DNA from: UBA7672 sp965229115
GTDB taxonomy: Bacteria; Pseudomonadota; Alphaproteobacteria; Caulobacterales; Hyphomonadaceae
Length of the DNA: 64,000 nucleotides
Assembly: GCA_965229115.1 (NCBI GenBank)
Contig: CBDDIR010000003.1
Coordinates: 992,001-1,056,000 of the forward strand
Direction of reading: 5' to 3'
This document shows, in pieces, positions 26,465-35,089 of the stretch. The notes below the pieces were generated by a model. The model saw only the letters and a list, made by a program, of their open reading frames with translations. It was not told where the DNA came from and ran no database searches. Made by a program: the position numbers and the translations under genes. Position 1 is the first letter of the stretch; every line of letters begins with the position of its first letter.

Positions 26465-26748
26465 ACCAGAACTGGATGGGGTGGACGCTCCCGACGGCGC
26501 TGTTCTTCGTCGCCATTGCACTGATCCTCACCGCTTTTGGCGTTCTAGCTAAGGTTGCGCCGCGTAATGCGCCGCGCGTCGGCGTCCTCGGCATCGCCAC
26601 CCAGCGGGGCGACCGCCTGTTCCTCAGCCTCCTCGGCTCGGCGTTTATACACCTCGCCTGGATAGGGCTTATGCCCGCAAGCCTGCCCCTGTGGTTCGCA
26701 ACCCTTGCGTCGCTGGTTTACGCGGGCCTCGTTTTCCGGTTTGTTTGA
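26461..26748 (+). CDS. DUF2160-family small integral membrane protein (GlpU-like)
   Basis: The 95-residue protein starts MNQNWMGWTLPTALFF and contains GIATQRGDRLFLSLLGSAFIHLAWIGL, the hallmark of the DUF2160 family found within glycerol ABC operons of Rhizobium-type bacteria. It has three membrane segments. Its place just before the binding-protein gene matches glpU. Its function in transport is not established. Start chosen at the ATG that overlaps the upstream stop. Confidence 0.85.
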   Translation: MNQNWMGWTLPTALFFVAIALILTAFGVLAKVAPRNAPRVGVLGIATQRGDRLFLSLLGSAFIHLAWIGLMPASLPLWFATLASLVYAGLVFRFV

Positions 26749-26796
26749 TCCCTGAAAGATTCCGGGGCCGTCAGAGCTCCCGGCAGGGAGGTTTCT

Positions 26797-28557
26797 ATGC
26801 GGTCGATGATGCGCCCTCGTGCGCTGATGCTGGCGGTTGCGTCGGCTATGGCTCTGGGAGTGTCCGCCTGCGGACCTGAGCAGGCCACTAACAAAGCGCC
26901 CAATCCAAACGCCGCCGCCGAGATCGCGAAATTCCTCGACGCCGAAATCAAGGACCAGTCCGTCCTCGACCGCGCCGCCCAGGAAGCCGAGCTCAACTGG
27001 TTCGCCACCGCCGCCGCGCCGTTCCAGGGCATGGAGATCAACGTCGTCTCCGAGTCGATCGCCACGCACGAGTATGAATCGAAAGTCCTCGCGCCGGCCT
27101 TCAGCGCCATCACCGGCATCAAGATCACGCACACGCTGATGGGCGAAGGCGACGTGGTCGATCGTCTGCAACGTCAGATGCAGTCGGGCGAGAACATGTT
27201 CGACGCCTACGTGAACGACTCGGACCTCATCGGCACACACTGGCGCTACAAGCAGGTGCGCGATCTCACCGACTGGATGGCCAACGAGGGCAAGGACGTC
27301 ACCTCGCCCACGCTAGACCTCAACGACTTCATCGGCATCAGCTTCACCACCGGTCCCGACAAGAAGCTCTACCAACTGCCCGACCAGCAATTCGCGAACC
27401 TCTACTGGTTCCGCTATGACTGGTTCACCGATCCGAAGAACAAGGCCGACTTCAAGGCCAAGTACGGCTACGACCTCGGCGTCCCCGTGAACTGGACCGC
27501 CTACCAGCAGATCGCCGAATTCTTCACCGGCCGCGATATCGGCGGGAAGAAAGTCTATGGCCACATGGACTACGGCAAGAAAGACCCGTCGCTCGGCTGG
27601 CGCTTCACCGACGCGTGGCTCTCGATGGCCGGCAATGGCGACAAGACCAATGGCGGCCCGAACGGCCTGCCGGTCGATGAATGGGGCATCCGCGTCAACG
27701 AGAAGTCGCAACCCGTCGGCTCATGCGTCGCGCGCGGTGGCGACACCAACGGCCCCGCCGCCGTCTATGCGATCACCAAGTATCTCGACTGGATGAAGAA
27801 GTACGCGCCGCCCGCAGCACAGGGCATGACGTTCTCCGAATCCGGCCCGATCCCATCGCAGGGCGAGATCGCACAGCAGATGTTCTGGTACACCACCTTC
27901 ACCGCAGACATGGTGAAACCCGGCCTGCCGGTCGTGAACGAGGATGGCACGCCGAAATGGCGCGTCGCGCCTTCGCCGCACGGCGCCTATTGGGAAGAAG
28001 GCCAGAAGCTCGGCTACCAGGACGCAGGCTCGTGGACGCTCATGTCCAACACGCCGGCTGATCGCGCCAAGGCTGCCTGGCTCTACGCCCAGTTCGTCAC
28101 CTCCAAGACGGTGGACGTCAAGAAGAGCCACACCGGCCTCACCTTCATCCGCGAAAGCACGATCCAGCATCCGTCCTTCACGGAGCGCGCGCCCAAGCTC
28201 GGCGGTCTCGTTGAGTTCTATCGCTCGCCCGCGCGCACCCAGTGGTCGCCCACGGGCACCAACGTGCCGGACTATCCGAAGCTGTCAGCGCTCTGGTGGC
28301 AGAACATCGGCGACGCCGCCGCTGGTTCGAAGACGCCGCAGCAGGCGATGGATGCGCTTTGCAAGGCCCAGGAAGACGTGCTGGCCCGCCTCGAGGAGCA
28401 AGGCGTGCAAGGCGACATCGGTCCGAAGCTGAACCCGGAAGAGCCCGCGCAAGTCTGGTTCGATCGTCCGGGCGCGCCGAAGCCGAAACTCGCCAACGAG
28501 GATCCGGCCCCCGAAACGATCGACTACGACACGCTCATCAAGAGCTGGCAGCACTAG
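26797..28557 (+). CDS. glpV: Glycerol-binding ABC transporter lipoprotein GlpV
   Basis: The 586-residue product is exported as a lipoprotein (lipobox GVSAC, Cys25) and has the very large extracellular solute-binding domain of the GlpV type: INVVSESIATHEYESKVLAPAFSAITGIKI, then DAYVNDSDLIG and the aromatic-rich QFANLYWFRYDW binding region. Tethering of the binding protein differs from the free periplasmic form in rhizobia but is common in Caulobacterales. It ends the operon, 48 bases after DUF2160, and is followed by a strong hairpin. Confidence 0.85.
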   Translation: MRSMMRPRALMLAVASAMALGVSACGPEQATNKAPNPNAAAEIAKFLDAEIKDQSVLDRAAQEAELNWFATAAAPFQGMEINVVSESIATHEYESKVLAPAFSAITGIKITHTLMGEGDVVDRLQRQMQSGENMFDAYVNDSDLIGTHWRYKQVRDLTDWMANEGKDVTSPTLDLNDFIGISFTTGPDKKLYQLPDQQFANLYWFRYDWFTDPKNKADFKAKYGYDLGVPVNWTAYQQIAEFFTGRDIGGKKVYGHMDYGKKDPSLGWRFTDAWLSMAGNGDKTNGGPNGLPVDEWGIRVNEKSQPVGSCVARGGDTNGPAAVYAITKYLDWMKKYAPPAAQGMTFSESGPIPSQGEIAQQMFWYTTFTADMVKPGLPVVNEDGTPKWRVAPSPHGAYWEEGQKLGYQDAGSWTLMSNTPADRAKAAWLYAQFVTSKTVDVKKSHTGLTFIRESTIQHPSFTERAPKLGGLVEFYRSPARTQWSPTGTNVPDYPKLSALWWQNIGDAAAGSKTPQQAMDALCKAQEDVLARLEEQGVQGDIGPKLNPEEPAQVWFDRPGAPKPKLANEDPAPETIDYDTLIKSWQH

Positions 28558-28579
28558 GAACTGAAAGCCCGAAACAAGT

Positions 28580-28606
28580 AGGCCCCGCAGCAGAACTGCG
28601 GGGCCT
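28580..28606 (+). terminator. Hairpin terminating the glycerol operon
   Basis: AGGCCCCGCAG (28580-28590) and CTGCGGGGCCT (28596-28606) form an 11-bp stem with a CAGAA loop, 23 bases after the glpV stop. Only a weak T-rich stretch (GAGTTACC) follows. Confidence 0.65.
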
Positions 28607-28822
28607 GAGTTACCGGGTAGAAAGCAGTCAAATTCAAACCGGTGCGCAATCGCCCTCGGGGTGGCGACAACGGTCCGAAAACTCTGGCGGCTAGCCTATG
28701 ATCCATCAATACCGGCTGGCCGGATTGTTTTTGTTAGGCTGAGTAAGCGGTCAGTGCAAGCCAACGAGATCGTGAGCAATCACGAGCGCTGATAGATCGA
28801 TCGGGGGAGCGGAAAGTTGTCG

Positions 28823-30316
28823 ATGCGATGCAAGGCGCTGATGTCCGGCCTGCTATTGGCTGCAGCTTCATGCATCTCGGCGCCAGCGCCGTCTCAGCCA
28901 TCACCGCTCACGCGCGTCGCTGGGCCGCTCACGCAATCGCCACCGAGCCACGCCTTCGGCGGCGCTGCCTATGCGATGCGCCTGGAAGATCTCGGCGCGC
29001 AGGGTTACGTCGAGGAAGAATTCTTCGTCTCAGGCGCCGCCAACGTTTATGACTGGCCAGCCACCGGCGCGGTCATCCGCACCGCAGACGTTCCCTACAC
29101 AACCCGCGTTCTCGTTCGCCGTCCGAAATCAGCAGGCACATTCTCCGGCCGCGTCGTCGTCGAGATGCTCAACCCGTCGAATCTGTTCGACCTCAATATC
29201 GGCTGGGCGATCCATCACGACGAGATCGTCCGTCAGGGCGATGCCTGGGTCGGTATCACCGCCAAGCCCATCGCCGTCGCCACGCTCAAGACGTTCGACC
29301 CGGTCCGCTACGCGCCGCTCAACTGGGCCAATCCACTCAGCGCTGACGATCCGCGCAACTGCGCCGTCACCGGCGACACCGCCAAGGCTACCGAGAACGG
29401 CCTCGTCTGGGACATCCACACGCAAGTCGCCAAATGGCTGCGCTCGACCGACGCCAGCAATCCGTTCCGCTATGGCGACGCCGCTTCGCACGCCAAGCGC
29501 CTCTACGCGTGGGGCTATTCGCAAACCGGCGGCTTCCTGTTCACCTACATCAACGCCATCCAGCCGCTCGTCGTCGCGAAGGACGGCAAGGCTCCCTTCG
29601 ACGGCTACATCGTCGGCATGCTCGGCGGCCCCTCGCCAATCAACCAGTGCGCCGAACGCATTCCGACTGGCGACCCGCGCCGCCCGATCCGCAACGCAGG
29701 CGTCCCGGTCATCCACATCATGAGCCAGTCCGACTATCTCGGCTGGGCCCCAAGCCGCCGCGAAGACAATGACACGCCCGGCGACCAATACCGCCACTAC
29801 GACATCGCGGGCGCAGGCCACGCCACGCCCGACGAACTCTGGTTCGCCGCTAGCTCGGAGGACATCATCAAGGGCGGCCGCACCCCTCCCGCCCCCAACT
29901 GCGATCAGGGCCCCCGCAGCCGCTTCCCCAGCTGGGTCGCCTACAACGCCATCTATCGAAACATGAAAGCGTGGGTCGAGAACGGCGTGGCCCCGCCACC
30001 GTCACAAAACATCGAGGTCGTCGACGGCAAGGGCGTGCTCGACGCCAATGGCAATGTGAAGGGCGGCATTCGTTCGCCCTGGGTCGATGTCCCGACCTCG
30101 ACCTGGAACGGCAACTCCACCGGCCAGTCCTTCTGCCGCATCGCCGGCCACGAAATCCCGCTCACGCCAGACCAACTCGCCAGCCTCTATCCAAGCCAGC
30201 AAGCCTACGAGCAGGCCGTCCGCCAGAACGTCGACGATCTGGTCAAAGCCCGCTTCATAACGCCGGAAGATGCGCGGATTCTGAAGGCGAGGGCTGGTGA
30301 AACCCGGGTCAGGTGA
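28823..30316 (+). CDS. Exported alpha/beta-hydrolase domain lipoprotein
   Basis: From the ATG at 28823 (GGAAAG six bases upstream; TTG 28817 would overlap that site) the protein has 497 residues with a lipobox-like AASC (Cys17). It matches the large alpha/beta hydrolase domain family found in proteobacterial secreted or periplasmic proteins: VEMLNPSNLFDLNIGWAIHHDEIVRQGDAWVGIT, nucleophile elbow WGYSQTGG, and catalytic His in GAGH. The substrate is unknown. The gene is monocistronic. Confidence 0.78.
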   Translation: MRCKALMSGLLLAAASCISAPAPSQPSPLTRVAGPLTQSPPSHAFGGAAYAMRLEDLGAQGYVEEEFFVSGAANVYDWPATGAVIRTADVPYTTRVLVRRPKSAGTFSGRVVVEMLNPSNLFDLNIGWAIHHDEIVRQGDAWVGITAKPIAVATLKTFDPVRYAPLNWANPLSADDPRNCAVTGDTAKATENGLVWDIHTQVAKWLRSTDASNPFRYGDAASHAKRLYAWGYSQTGGFLFTYINAIQPLVVAKDGKAPFDGYIVGMLGGPSPINQCAERIPTGDPRRPIRNAGVPVIHIMSQSDYLGWAPSRREDNDTPGDQYRHYDIAGAGHATPDELWFAASSEDIIKGGRTPPAPNCDQGPRSRFPSWVAYNAIYRNMKAWVENGVAPPPSQNIEVVDGKGVLDANGNVKGGIRSPWVDVPTSTWNGNSTGQSFCRIAGHEIPLTPDQLASLYPSQQAYEQAVRQNVDDLVKARFITPEDARILKARAGETRVR

Positions 30317-30433
30317 GGGCTGGGCAGGGCGCAAAGCCCCTGTTTTCGCGTCTTTTTGCCTTGCCGACCGTTCAGGCTTGCACCTGCCCCAAATCCAGCT
30401 AGGAAAGCCCCTCGCTTGACTGACAAGCCAAGC

Positions 30434-30523
30434 GGAGAGGTGGCCGAGTGGTCGAAGGCGCGCCCCTGCTAAGGGCGTATAGGGGAAACCTTATCGTGGG
30501 TTCGAATCCCATCCTCTCCGCCA
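30434..30523 (+). tRNA. tRNA-Ser(GCT)
   Basis: Acceptor stem GGAGAGG pairs with CCTCTCC, discriminator G and encoded CCA. The anticodon stem CGCCC/GGGCG (30461-30465, 30473-30477) frames loop CTGCTAA with anticodon GCT at 30468-30470. A long variable arm (around TATAGGGGAAACCTTATCG) and T-arm GTGGG-TTCGAAT-CCCAT confirm a class II serine tRNA, decoding AGC and AGT. Confidence 0.97.
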
Positions 30524-30773
30524 GACTTTTCGCATAAAGCCGACATTCCCCATCAAAATCAGCGCATTCCACACCGGCCCGTCACGCCGCGCGCTTGACC
30601 GTGCGCCAATGCCGCAGCGAGCCTCAAAAGACACACCGCGAAGCAGGTTGTGAGTTCGGCGCATCGGAATCCGAACTGTCATCGAGCTGTGCCCAGACTG
30701 TCATACAGCCTCGCTAACCCCCACGCCCAAGGACGGGAGCAGTTGCTCTCATTGGGCCTGAAGGGGTTACAAA

Positions 30774-33164
30774 ATGAAGTCTGGTACGAACAATTCGCTG
30801 CTGTCAGGCGGCCACTTCCGCGCAATGCTCATGATGAGCGGCGCTCTTCTCGGCGTTTCCTCGGCTCCCGCTTTTGCCCAGGAAGCAACGCCCACGGTTG
30901 CCGTGAACCAGCAAGGTCCGTCGGTCGACCAGGTCGGTCCGTCGGTCGAAGACGACAGCGAAGCTGGTCGTCGTGACGTCGTCGTCGTGACCGCGCTCAA
31001 GCGCGAAACCGACCTGCAGGACACGCCGATCTCCCTCTCGGTCGTCAACGCTGCCGCTCTCGAAGACAAGAACGTCCAGTCGCTCCTCGACTTCGCTGAC
31101 GGCTCGGTTCCGGGCCTGCGCGTCTCGACCTTTGAATCGCGCCAGTCGGCCGTCACCGTCGGCATCCGCGGCATCGTCCCGAACGACGCCAACCAGCCGG
31201 CCCGTGAACAGGGCGTCGGCGTTTACATCGACGGCGTCTATCTCGGCCGCCAGCACGGCCTCAACGCCACGCTGCTCGACATCGAGCGCGTTGAAGTCCT
31301 GAAAGGACCGCAGGGCACGCTGTTCGGCCGCAACACCGAAGGCGGCGCGGTTCACATGATCTCGCGCAAGCCCACGGGCAAGTACGGCTATCGCGCCACC
31401 GCCGGCTTCGGCAACCTCGGCTCGTACAACGCCGACATGCACCTCGACCTGCCGGAATTCTTCGACATCTCGGTCAAGCTTGATGGCGTGATCCAGCACC
31501 GCGACGCGGTTGTCGAGAACCCGCTCGCCGGCCAGACCGGCTGGGGCTTCTATGACCGTCAGGGCTTCAAGGCGACCGCTCTGTGGCAGCCGATCGACAC
31601 CTTCTCGGCCGAATACTCCTACGACATCGGCACCGACGAGAACACGCCGTACTACTCGCAGCTGATCAACTACAACGTGCTGAACCGTCCGGTCGCCACG
31701 ACCTTCCCGATCCCGTCGGGTTCGATTGCGCCGCTGCCGCCGCTCGTGAAAGTCCACTCGAAGCGTCAGAGCGTTGCCGACATCGGCGTGCCGCAACAGC
31801 CGAGCGTCGACGAGTCGCTTGGTCACTCGCTGCACATGAACTGGGAAATCATGCCGAACATGGAGCTGCGCTCCATCACGGCTTACCGTGAAGTCTCGGC
31901 TGACCAGTGGGACAACGCCGGCGGCGCCAACCGTCCGCCGGTCTATGCACCGAACACCAACTTCTCGCGCTACAGCCTGTCGTATCTCGAGCAACACCAG
32001 CGCAGCCAGGAATTCCAGCTCGTCGGCTCGCTCGACCGGATCGACTACGTCGTCGGCGTCTTCTACTTCAACGAGAAGGCCTGGGAAGAAGCCGCAACGC
32101 CGAGCACGAACCGCTGGAACGCCAACGGCACCGGCTACACGATCAACGACCCGACGCCGACCCTCCCGGGCTTCCGTTCGCTCGACCGCGCGTCGATGGC
32201 TTACGCTGAAAGCACCGGCGTGTACGGCCAAGTCACTTACACCCCGCCGATCCTCGAAGACCGTCTGCACCTCACCATCGGTGGCCGTCAGACCAAGGAC
32301 GAGAAGAACGGCTGGCTCTACAAGGTCAACAACGCCGCCACCAACCTGTTCTTCGACCAGAGCGAAGAGCGCTTCGACCCGGTGGCTGTTGCAGCCTTCG
32401 ACGTTACGGAAGACCTCAACATCTATGGTCGCTACTCGACCGGTTACCGCGCTGGCGGCGCTTCCTCGCGCTCGCTGACCTATGACGCCTTCGGACCGGA
32501 AGAAGTGAAGTCCTACGAAGTTGGCGCCAAAGCCTACTTCGGCGACGACATCAGCGTGAACGCAGCCCTCTACAAGATGGACCGCGAGAACAGCCAGATC
32601 GACTTCACCCGCGTCACGGTGAACCCGATCACCAACTCGAGCCGCAACACGGTCGAAACCGTCAACGCACCGGGCACCACGGAAATCTGGGGTGTTGAAC
32701 TCGACGGTTCGTGGCGCGTCACCGACAACCTGTCGTTCTCGGCTGGCTACGCTTACACCAACACGGATGTCCCGCCTGTCGTGAACCCGTTCTCGGGCGT
32801 CTCGCAGAAAGTGTACATCATCTACACGCCGGAAAACGTCGCCAACGTCGCTGCGGATTACTCGCTGCCGGTCGGCTTCGCCGATCTGAAGGTCCACCTC
32901 GACGCCACCTACGCCGACGGTCAGCACTCGTTCGAACAGTACGCCCAGCTCACCGACTCGTCGTTCATCGTCAACGGCCGTGTCTCGCTCGCGAACATCG
33001 CAACGGGCGCGGACCAGGACCTGACGCTGTCGCTGTGGGCGCGTAACCTCCTCAACGAGCAGCACATCTATCGCCGCTCGGAAGAGAACCGCACCACGCT
33101 CGGCGACTACGCCAACTTCAACGAGCCGCGCACCTTCGGTATCGAAGCCTCGGTCAAGTACTAG
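30774..33164 (+). CDS. TonB-dependent outer-membrane receptor
   Basis: The 796-residue protein has a signal peptide (cleavage after AFA), the TonB box DVVVVTALKRETDLQDTPIS typical of the sphingomonad/Caulobacter receptor group, a plug with GIRGIV ... DGVYLGRQHG and VEVLKGPQGTLFGRNTEGGAV, and a beta-barrel ending in FGIEASVKY. A short duplication (GPSVDQ/GPSVED) lies between the signal and the TonB box. Compared with neighbouring genes it uses more CGT and GCT codons, suggesting strong expression. The ligand is unknown. A terminator follows. Confidence 0.92.
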   Translation: MKSGTNNSLLSGGHFRAMLMMSGALLGVSSAPAFAQEATPTVAVNQQGPSVDQVGPSVEDDSEAGRRDVVVVTALKRETDLQDTPISLSVVNAAALEDKNVQSLLDFADGSVPGLRVSTFESRQSAVTVGIRGIVPNDANQPAREQGVGVYIDGVYLGRQHGLNATLLDIERVEVLKGPQGTLFGRNTEGGAVHMISRKPTGKYGYRATAGFGNLGSYNADMHLDLPEFFDISVKLDGVIQHRDAVVENPLAGQTGWGFYDRQGFKATALWQPIDTFSAEYSYDIGTDENTPYYSQLINYNVLNRPVATTFPIPSGSIAPLPPLVKVHSKRQSVADIGVPQQPSVDESLGHSLHMNWEIMPNMELRSITAYREVSADQWDNAGGANRPPVYAPNTNFSRYSLSYLEQHQRSQEFQLVGSLDRIDYVVGVFYFNEKAWEEAATPSTNRWNANGTGYTINDPTPTLPGFRSLDRASMAYAESTGVYGQVTYTPPILEDRLHLTIGGRQTKDEKNGWLYKVNNAATNLFFDQSEERFDPVAVAAFDVTEDLNIYGRYSTGYRAGGASSRSLTYDAFGPEEVKSYEVGAKAYFGDDISVNAALYKMDRENSQIDFTRVTVNPITNSSRNTVETVNAPGTTEIWGVELDGSWRVTDNLSFSAGYAYTNTDVPPVVNPFSGVSQKVYIIYTPENVANVAADYSLPVGFADLKVHLDATYADGQHSFEQYAQLTDSSFIVNGRVSLANIATGADQDLTLSLWARNLLNEQHIYRRSEENRTTLGDYANFNEPRTFGIEASVKY

Positions 33165-33175
33165 GAACTGAAGTC

Positions 33176-33210
33176 AGGCCGCGACGTCGTGAGGCGTCGC
33201 GGCCTTTCTA
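33176..33210 (+). terminator. Rho-independent terminator of the second TonB receptor
   Basis: AGGCCGCGACG (33176-33186) and CGTCGCGGCCT (33195-33205) form an 11-bp stem with an eight-base loop, followed by TTTCTATG. Confidence 0.8.
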
Positions 33211-33226
33211 TGTCTGGAATTCAGAT

Positions 33227-33454
33227 ATGACGCGCGAAACGCCAGAAAGCGTAACGTTGAGCGACCTCGTGAAACGCAATCAGTTTCTCGATGTCCGCTG
33301 CACCGAATGCGGTGTCTCGACCCCGATCGACCCGGACTTCTTCCTGACAAGACGGGGTGACATCGCGATCAATGAGCTGAAAGCAGACCTCGTCTGCGCC
33401 GGCTGTGGATCGTCAGCGATCAAGCTCGAAACGGTCCCCGCTAAGCCGGCCTAG
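33227..33454 (+). CDS. Small zinc-ribbon-like protein
   Basis: The 75-residue protein has two CxxC knuckles, Cys25-Thr-Glu-Cys28 and Cys57-Ala-Gly-Cys60, spaced 28 residues apart, the layout of a treble-clef or zinc ribbon. It may bind nucleic acid or a protein partner. The gene follows the TonB receptor terminator by about 20 bases and its stop shares CTAG with the converging TetR gene. No specific family recognised. Confidence 0.7.
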   Translation: MTRETPESVTLSDLVKRNQFLDVRCTECGVSTPIDPDFFLTRRGDIAINELKADLVCAGCGSSAIKLETVPAKPA

Positions 33455-34089
33455 GCGTTCACGCGGCTATCCCAGGCGATCATCGCTGTATCCGCCACGG
33501 CCTTCAGCTCGTCAGCGCTGGCTCCATCGCGCGCGAGCAGCGACATGCCGTTCTGGACGGTCTGTACAAACCGGGCCAGTGCATGAATGTCCACTGAGCG
33601 CCTGATCTCGCCGGCCTTCACGCCTTTGCTCAGCCGCGCTTTCAGTCGCTTGAGCGTCTCATGACGAAGCGACACGACCAGCGCGCCCAGGTCGGCATGA
33701 CCTTCGCCGCCAACAGCGGACAGCGTCACCATGCAACCGTTCGGCGTCTGGCTCAGACCCAAAGCCGAATCATAGAGAAACGCCGCGACGGCGCCGCGCG
33801 CGGTCTCGGCTTCAAGGAAGCCTTTCCACGCGAGATCCTCATGCAGCTTGCGATAGTGATCCAGCGCTTCCACATACAGCGCCTCCTTGGAGCCGAAGGC
33901 GGCATACAGGCTAGGTGACCCGATCCCCAACGCAGACGTCAGGTCGCTGATCGAAGTCGCGGAGAAGCCCTTTTCCCAGAAGAGGTGCATGGCTGTCCCC
34001 AACGCCTCATCGCGATCGAAGGCCCGCGGCCTCCCCCTGCCACGGCGCTCCGTTTCGCTGTCTTCCGCGTGTGAAGCTCTTTTTTGCAT
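33451..34089 (-). CDS. TetR-family transcriptional regulator
   Basis: From the ATG at 34089 the protein has 212 residues. After a basic head (RRGRGRPRAFDRDEAL) comes a TetR helix-turn-helix: ALGTAMHLFWEKGFSATSISDLTSALGI followed by SPSLYAAFGSKEALYVEAL. The C-terminal ligand domain resembles the AcuR/YafC-type group (TetR_C). An upstream open frame to 34299 overlaps the SDR gene and is rejected. It is divergent from the SDR gene, with a perfect palindrome midway, so it most likely represses that gene and itself. Confidence 0.9.
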   Translation of the reverse strand: MQKRASHAEDSETERRGRGRPRAFDRDEALGTAMHLFWEKGFSATSISDLTSALGIGSPSLYAAFGSKEALYVEALDHYRKLHEDLAWKGFLEAETARGAVAAFLYDSALGLSQTPNGCMVTLSAVGGEGHADLGALVVSLRHETLKRLKARLSKGVKAGEIRRSVDIHALARFVQTVQNGMSLLARDGASADELKAVADTAMIAWDSRVNA

Positions 34090-34114
34090 CGATCGATATA
34101 TAATACCCTTGATC

Positions 34115-34132
34115 GTGGACGGCAACGTCCAC
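34115..34132. promoter_or_regulatory. Palindromic operator candidate for the TetR regulator
   Basis: GTGGACG and CGTCCAC around GCAA (7-4-7) lie in the 88-base gap between the divergent TetR and SDR starts, the expected position and symmetry for a TetR dimer. A directly repeated word GCATCGATC (34086-34094 and 34142-34150) flanks it on both sides next to AT-rich -10-like sequences. Confidence 0.7.
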
Positions 34133-34177
34133 ACCTGTTCTGCATCGATCAATACATAAATATCATCGAGGCAGACA

Positions 34178-34933
34178 ATGCAGGAACTCACCAGCCAGGA
34201 ACTGAAGGGCAAGCGCGCCTTGGTCACTGGCGCATCGCGCGGCATTGGCGCGGCCATCGCGCTGGCGCTCGCAGACAAGGGCGCGGATGTCGCCATCACC
34301 TACGAACGATCCGCCGATCTGGCGGCTCAGCTCGTCAAGAAAATCGAAGCCAAAGGCCGCACGGCAATCGCGATCCAGGCCGACAGCGCGGATCCGGCGG
34401 CGATCCAGCGTTCGGTCGATGAGGCAGCTGGCGCTCTCGGCGGGCTCGACATTCTCGTCAACAACGCCGCCATCGCGCGCTACAACGATATCGCCAGCTT
34501 CAAGCTGGAAGACCTCGACGCGCTTCTGGCGGTGAACGTGCGAGGCCCGGTGCTCGCGTCCAAGGCCGCCATCCCGCATCTCAAGTCTGGCGCGCGCATC
34601 ATCAATATCGGATCGGCTGGCGCTGACCGGATCGTCGGCACGCCGGGCACGATCTACTACATGACCAAGTCCGCGCTTCAGGCCTTCAATCGCGGCCTCG
34701 CGCAGGAACTGGGACCCAAGGACATCACCGTGAACCTCGTTCAGCCGGGTTCGACCAACACCGAGATGAACCCTGAAAACGGCGAGTCGTCTGATTACCA
34801 GCGCAGCCTCATCCCGCTCGGCCGCTATGGCCAGCCAGAGGACGTGGCGGCGGCCGTGGCCTTCCTGGCGACGCCCGCGGCCCGGCAGATTACCGGCACG
34901 ATCCTAACCGTGGACGGCGGCGCTCTTACGTAA
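34178..34933 (+). CDS. Short-chain dehydrogenase/reductase (3-oxoacyl-ACP reductase-like)
   Basis: The 251-residue enzyme is a classical SDR: cofactor motif TGASRGIG (17-24), NNAA (95-98), catalytic Ser146 and Tyr160-x-x-x-Lys164. DGGALT near the C terminus is typical of FabG-like members. Arg21 in the TGASRGIG loop and absence of an acidic residue at the end of beta-2 (TYERS) favour NADP(H). It is probably induced by the ligand of the divergent TetR regulator; such pairs often handle reactive carbonyls or quinones, but the substrate is not shown. Confidence 0.88.
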   Translation: MQELTSQELKGKRALVTGASRGIGAAIALALADKGADVAITYERSADLAAQLVKKIEAKGRTAIAIQADSADPAAIQRSVDEAAGALGGLDILVNNAAIARYNDIASFKLEDLDALLAVNVRGPVLASKAAIPHLKSGARIINIGSAGADRIVGTPGTIYYMTKSALQAFNRGLAQELGPKDITVNLVQPGSTNTEMNPENGESSDYQRSLIPLGRYGQPEDVAAAVAFLATPAARQITGTILTVDGGALT

Positions 34934-34946
34934 CGGCAGTTGAACC

Positions 34947-34985
34947 TGAGCCCGCTTCACCCGTCGCTCACGGGAAGCGGGCTCA
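34947..34985 (+). terminator. Long hairpin after the SDR gene
   Basis: TGAGCCCGCTTC (34947-34958) and GAAGCGGGCTCA (34974-34985) pair perfectly, with a nested CCCGT/ACGGG. No T-run follows, so it may act as a weak terminator or an RNA-stabilising end. Confidence 0.5.
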
Positions 34986-35089
34986 GAATCTCCAAGATGT
35001 GACGCTGCGTGGGGCCAGCCCCGGCTTAGGCTCCGCGCAAAGGGACGCCCCCGTCAGAGGGGCGCCTGACCCATTTGGAGGAAACGTCC

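Noticed and set aside
30434..30523. tRNA-Ser as a possible integration site
   Set aside because: No integrase, no duplicated 3' tRNA end and no foreign-looking genes nearby.
30804..33065. Open frame of 753 codons antisense to the second TonB receptor
   Set aside because: Low-complexity Val/Arg/Asp-rich translation with no domain; the plus-strand receptor is complete.
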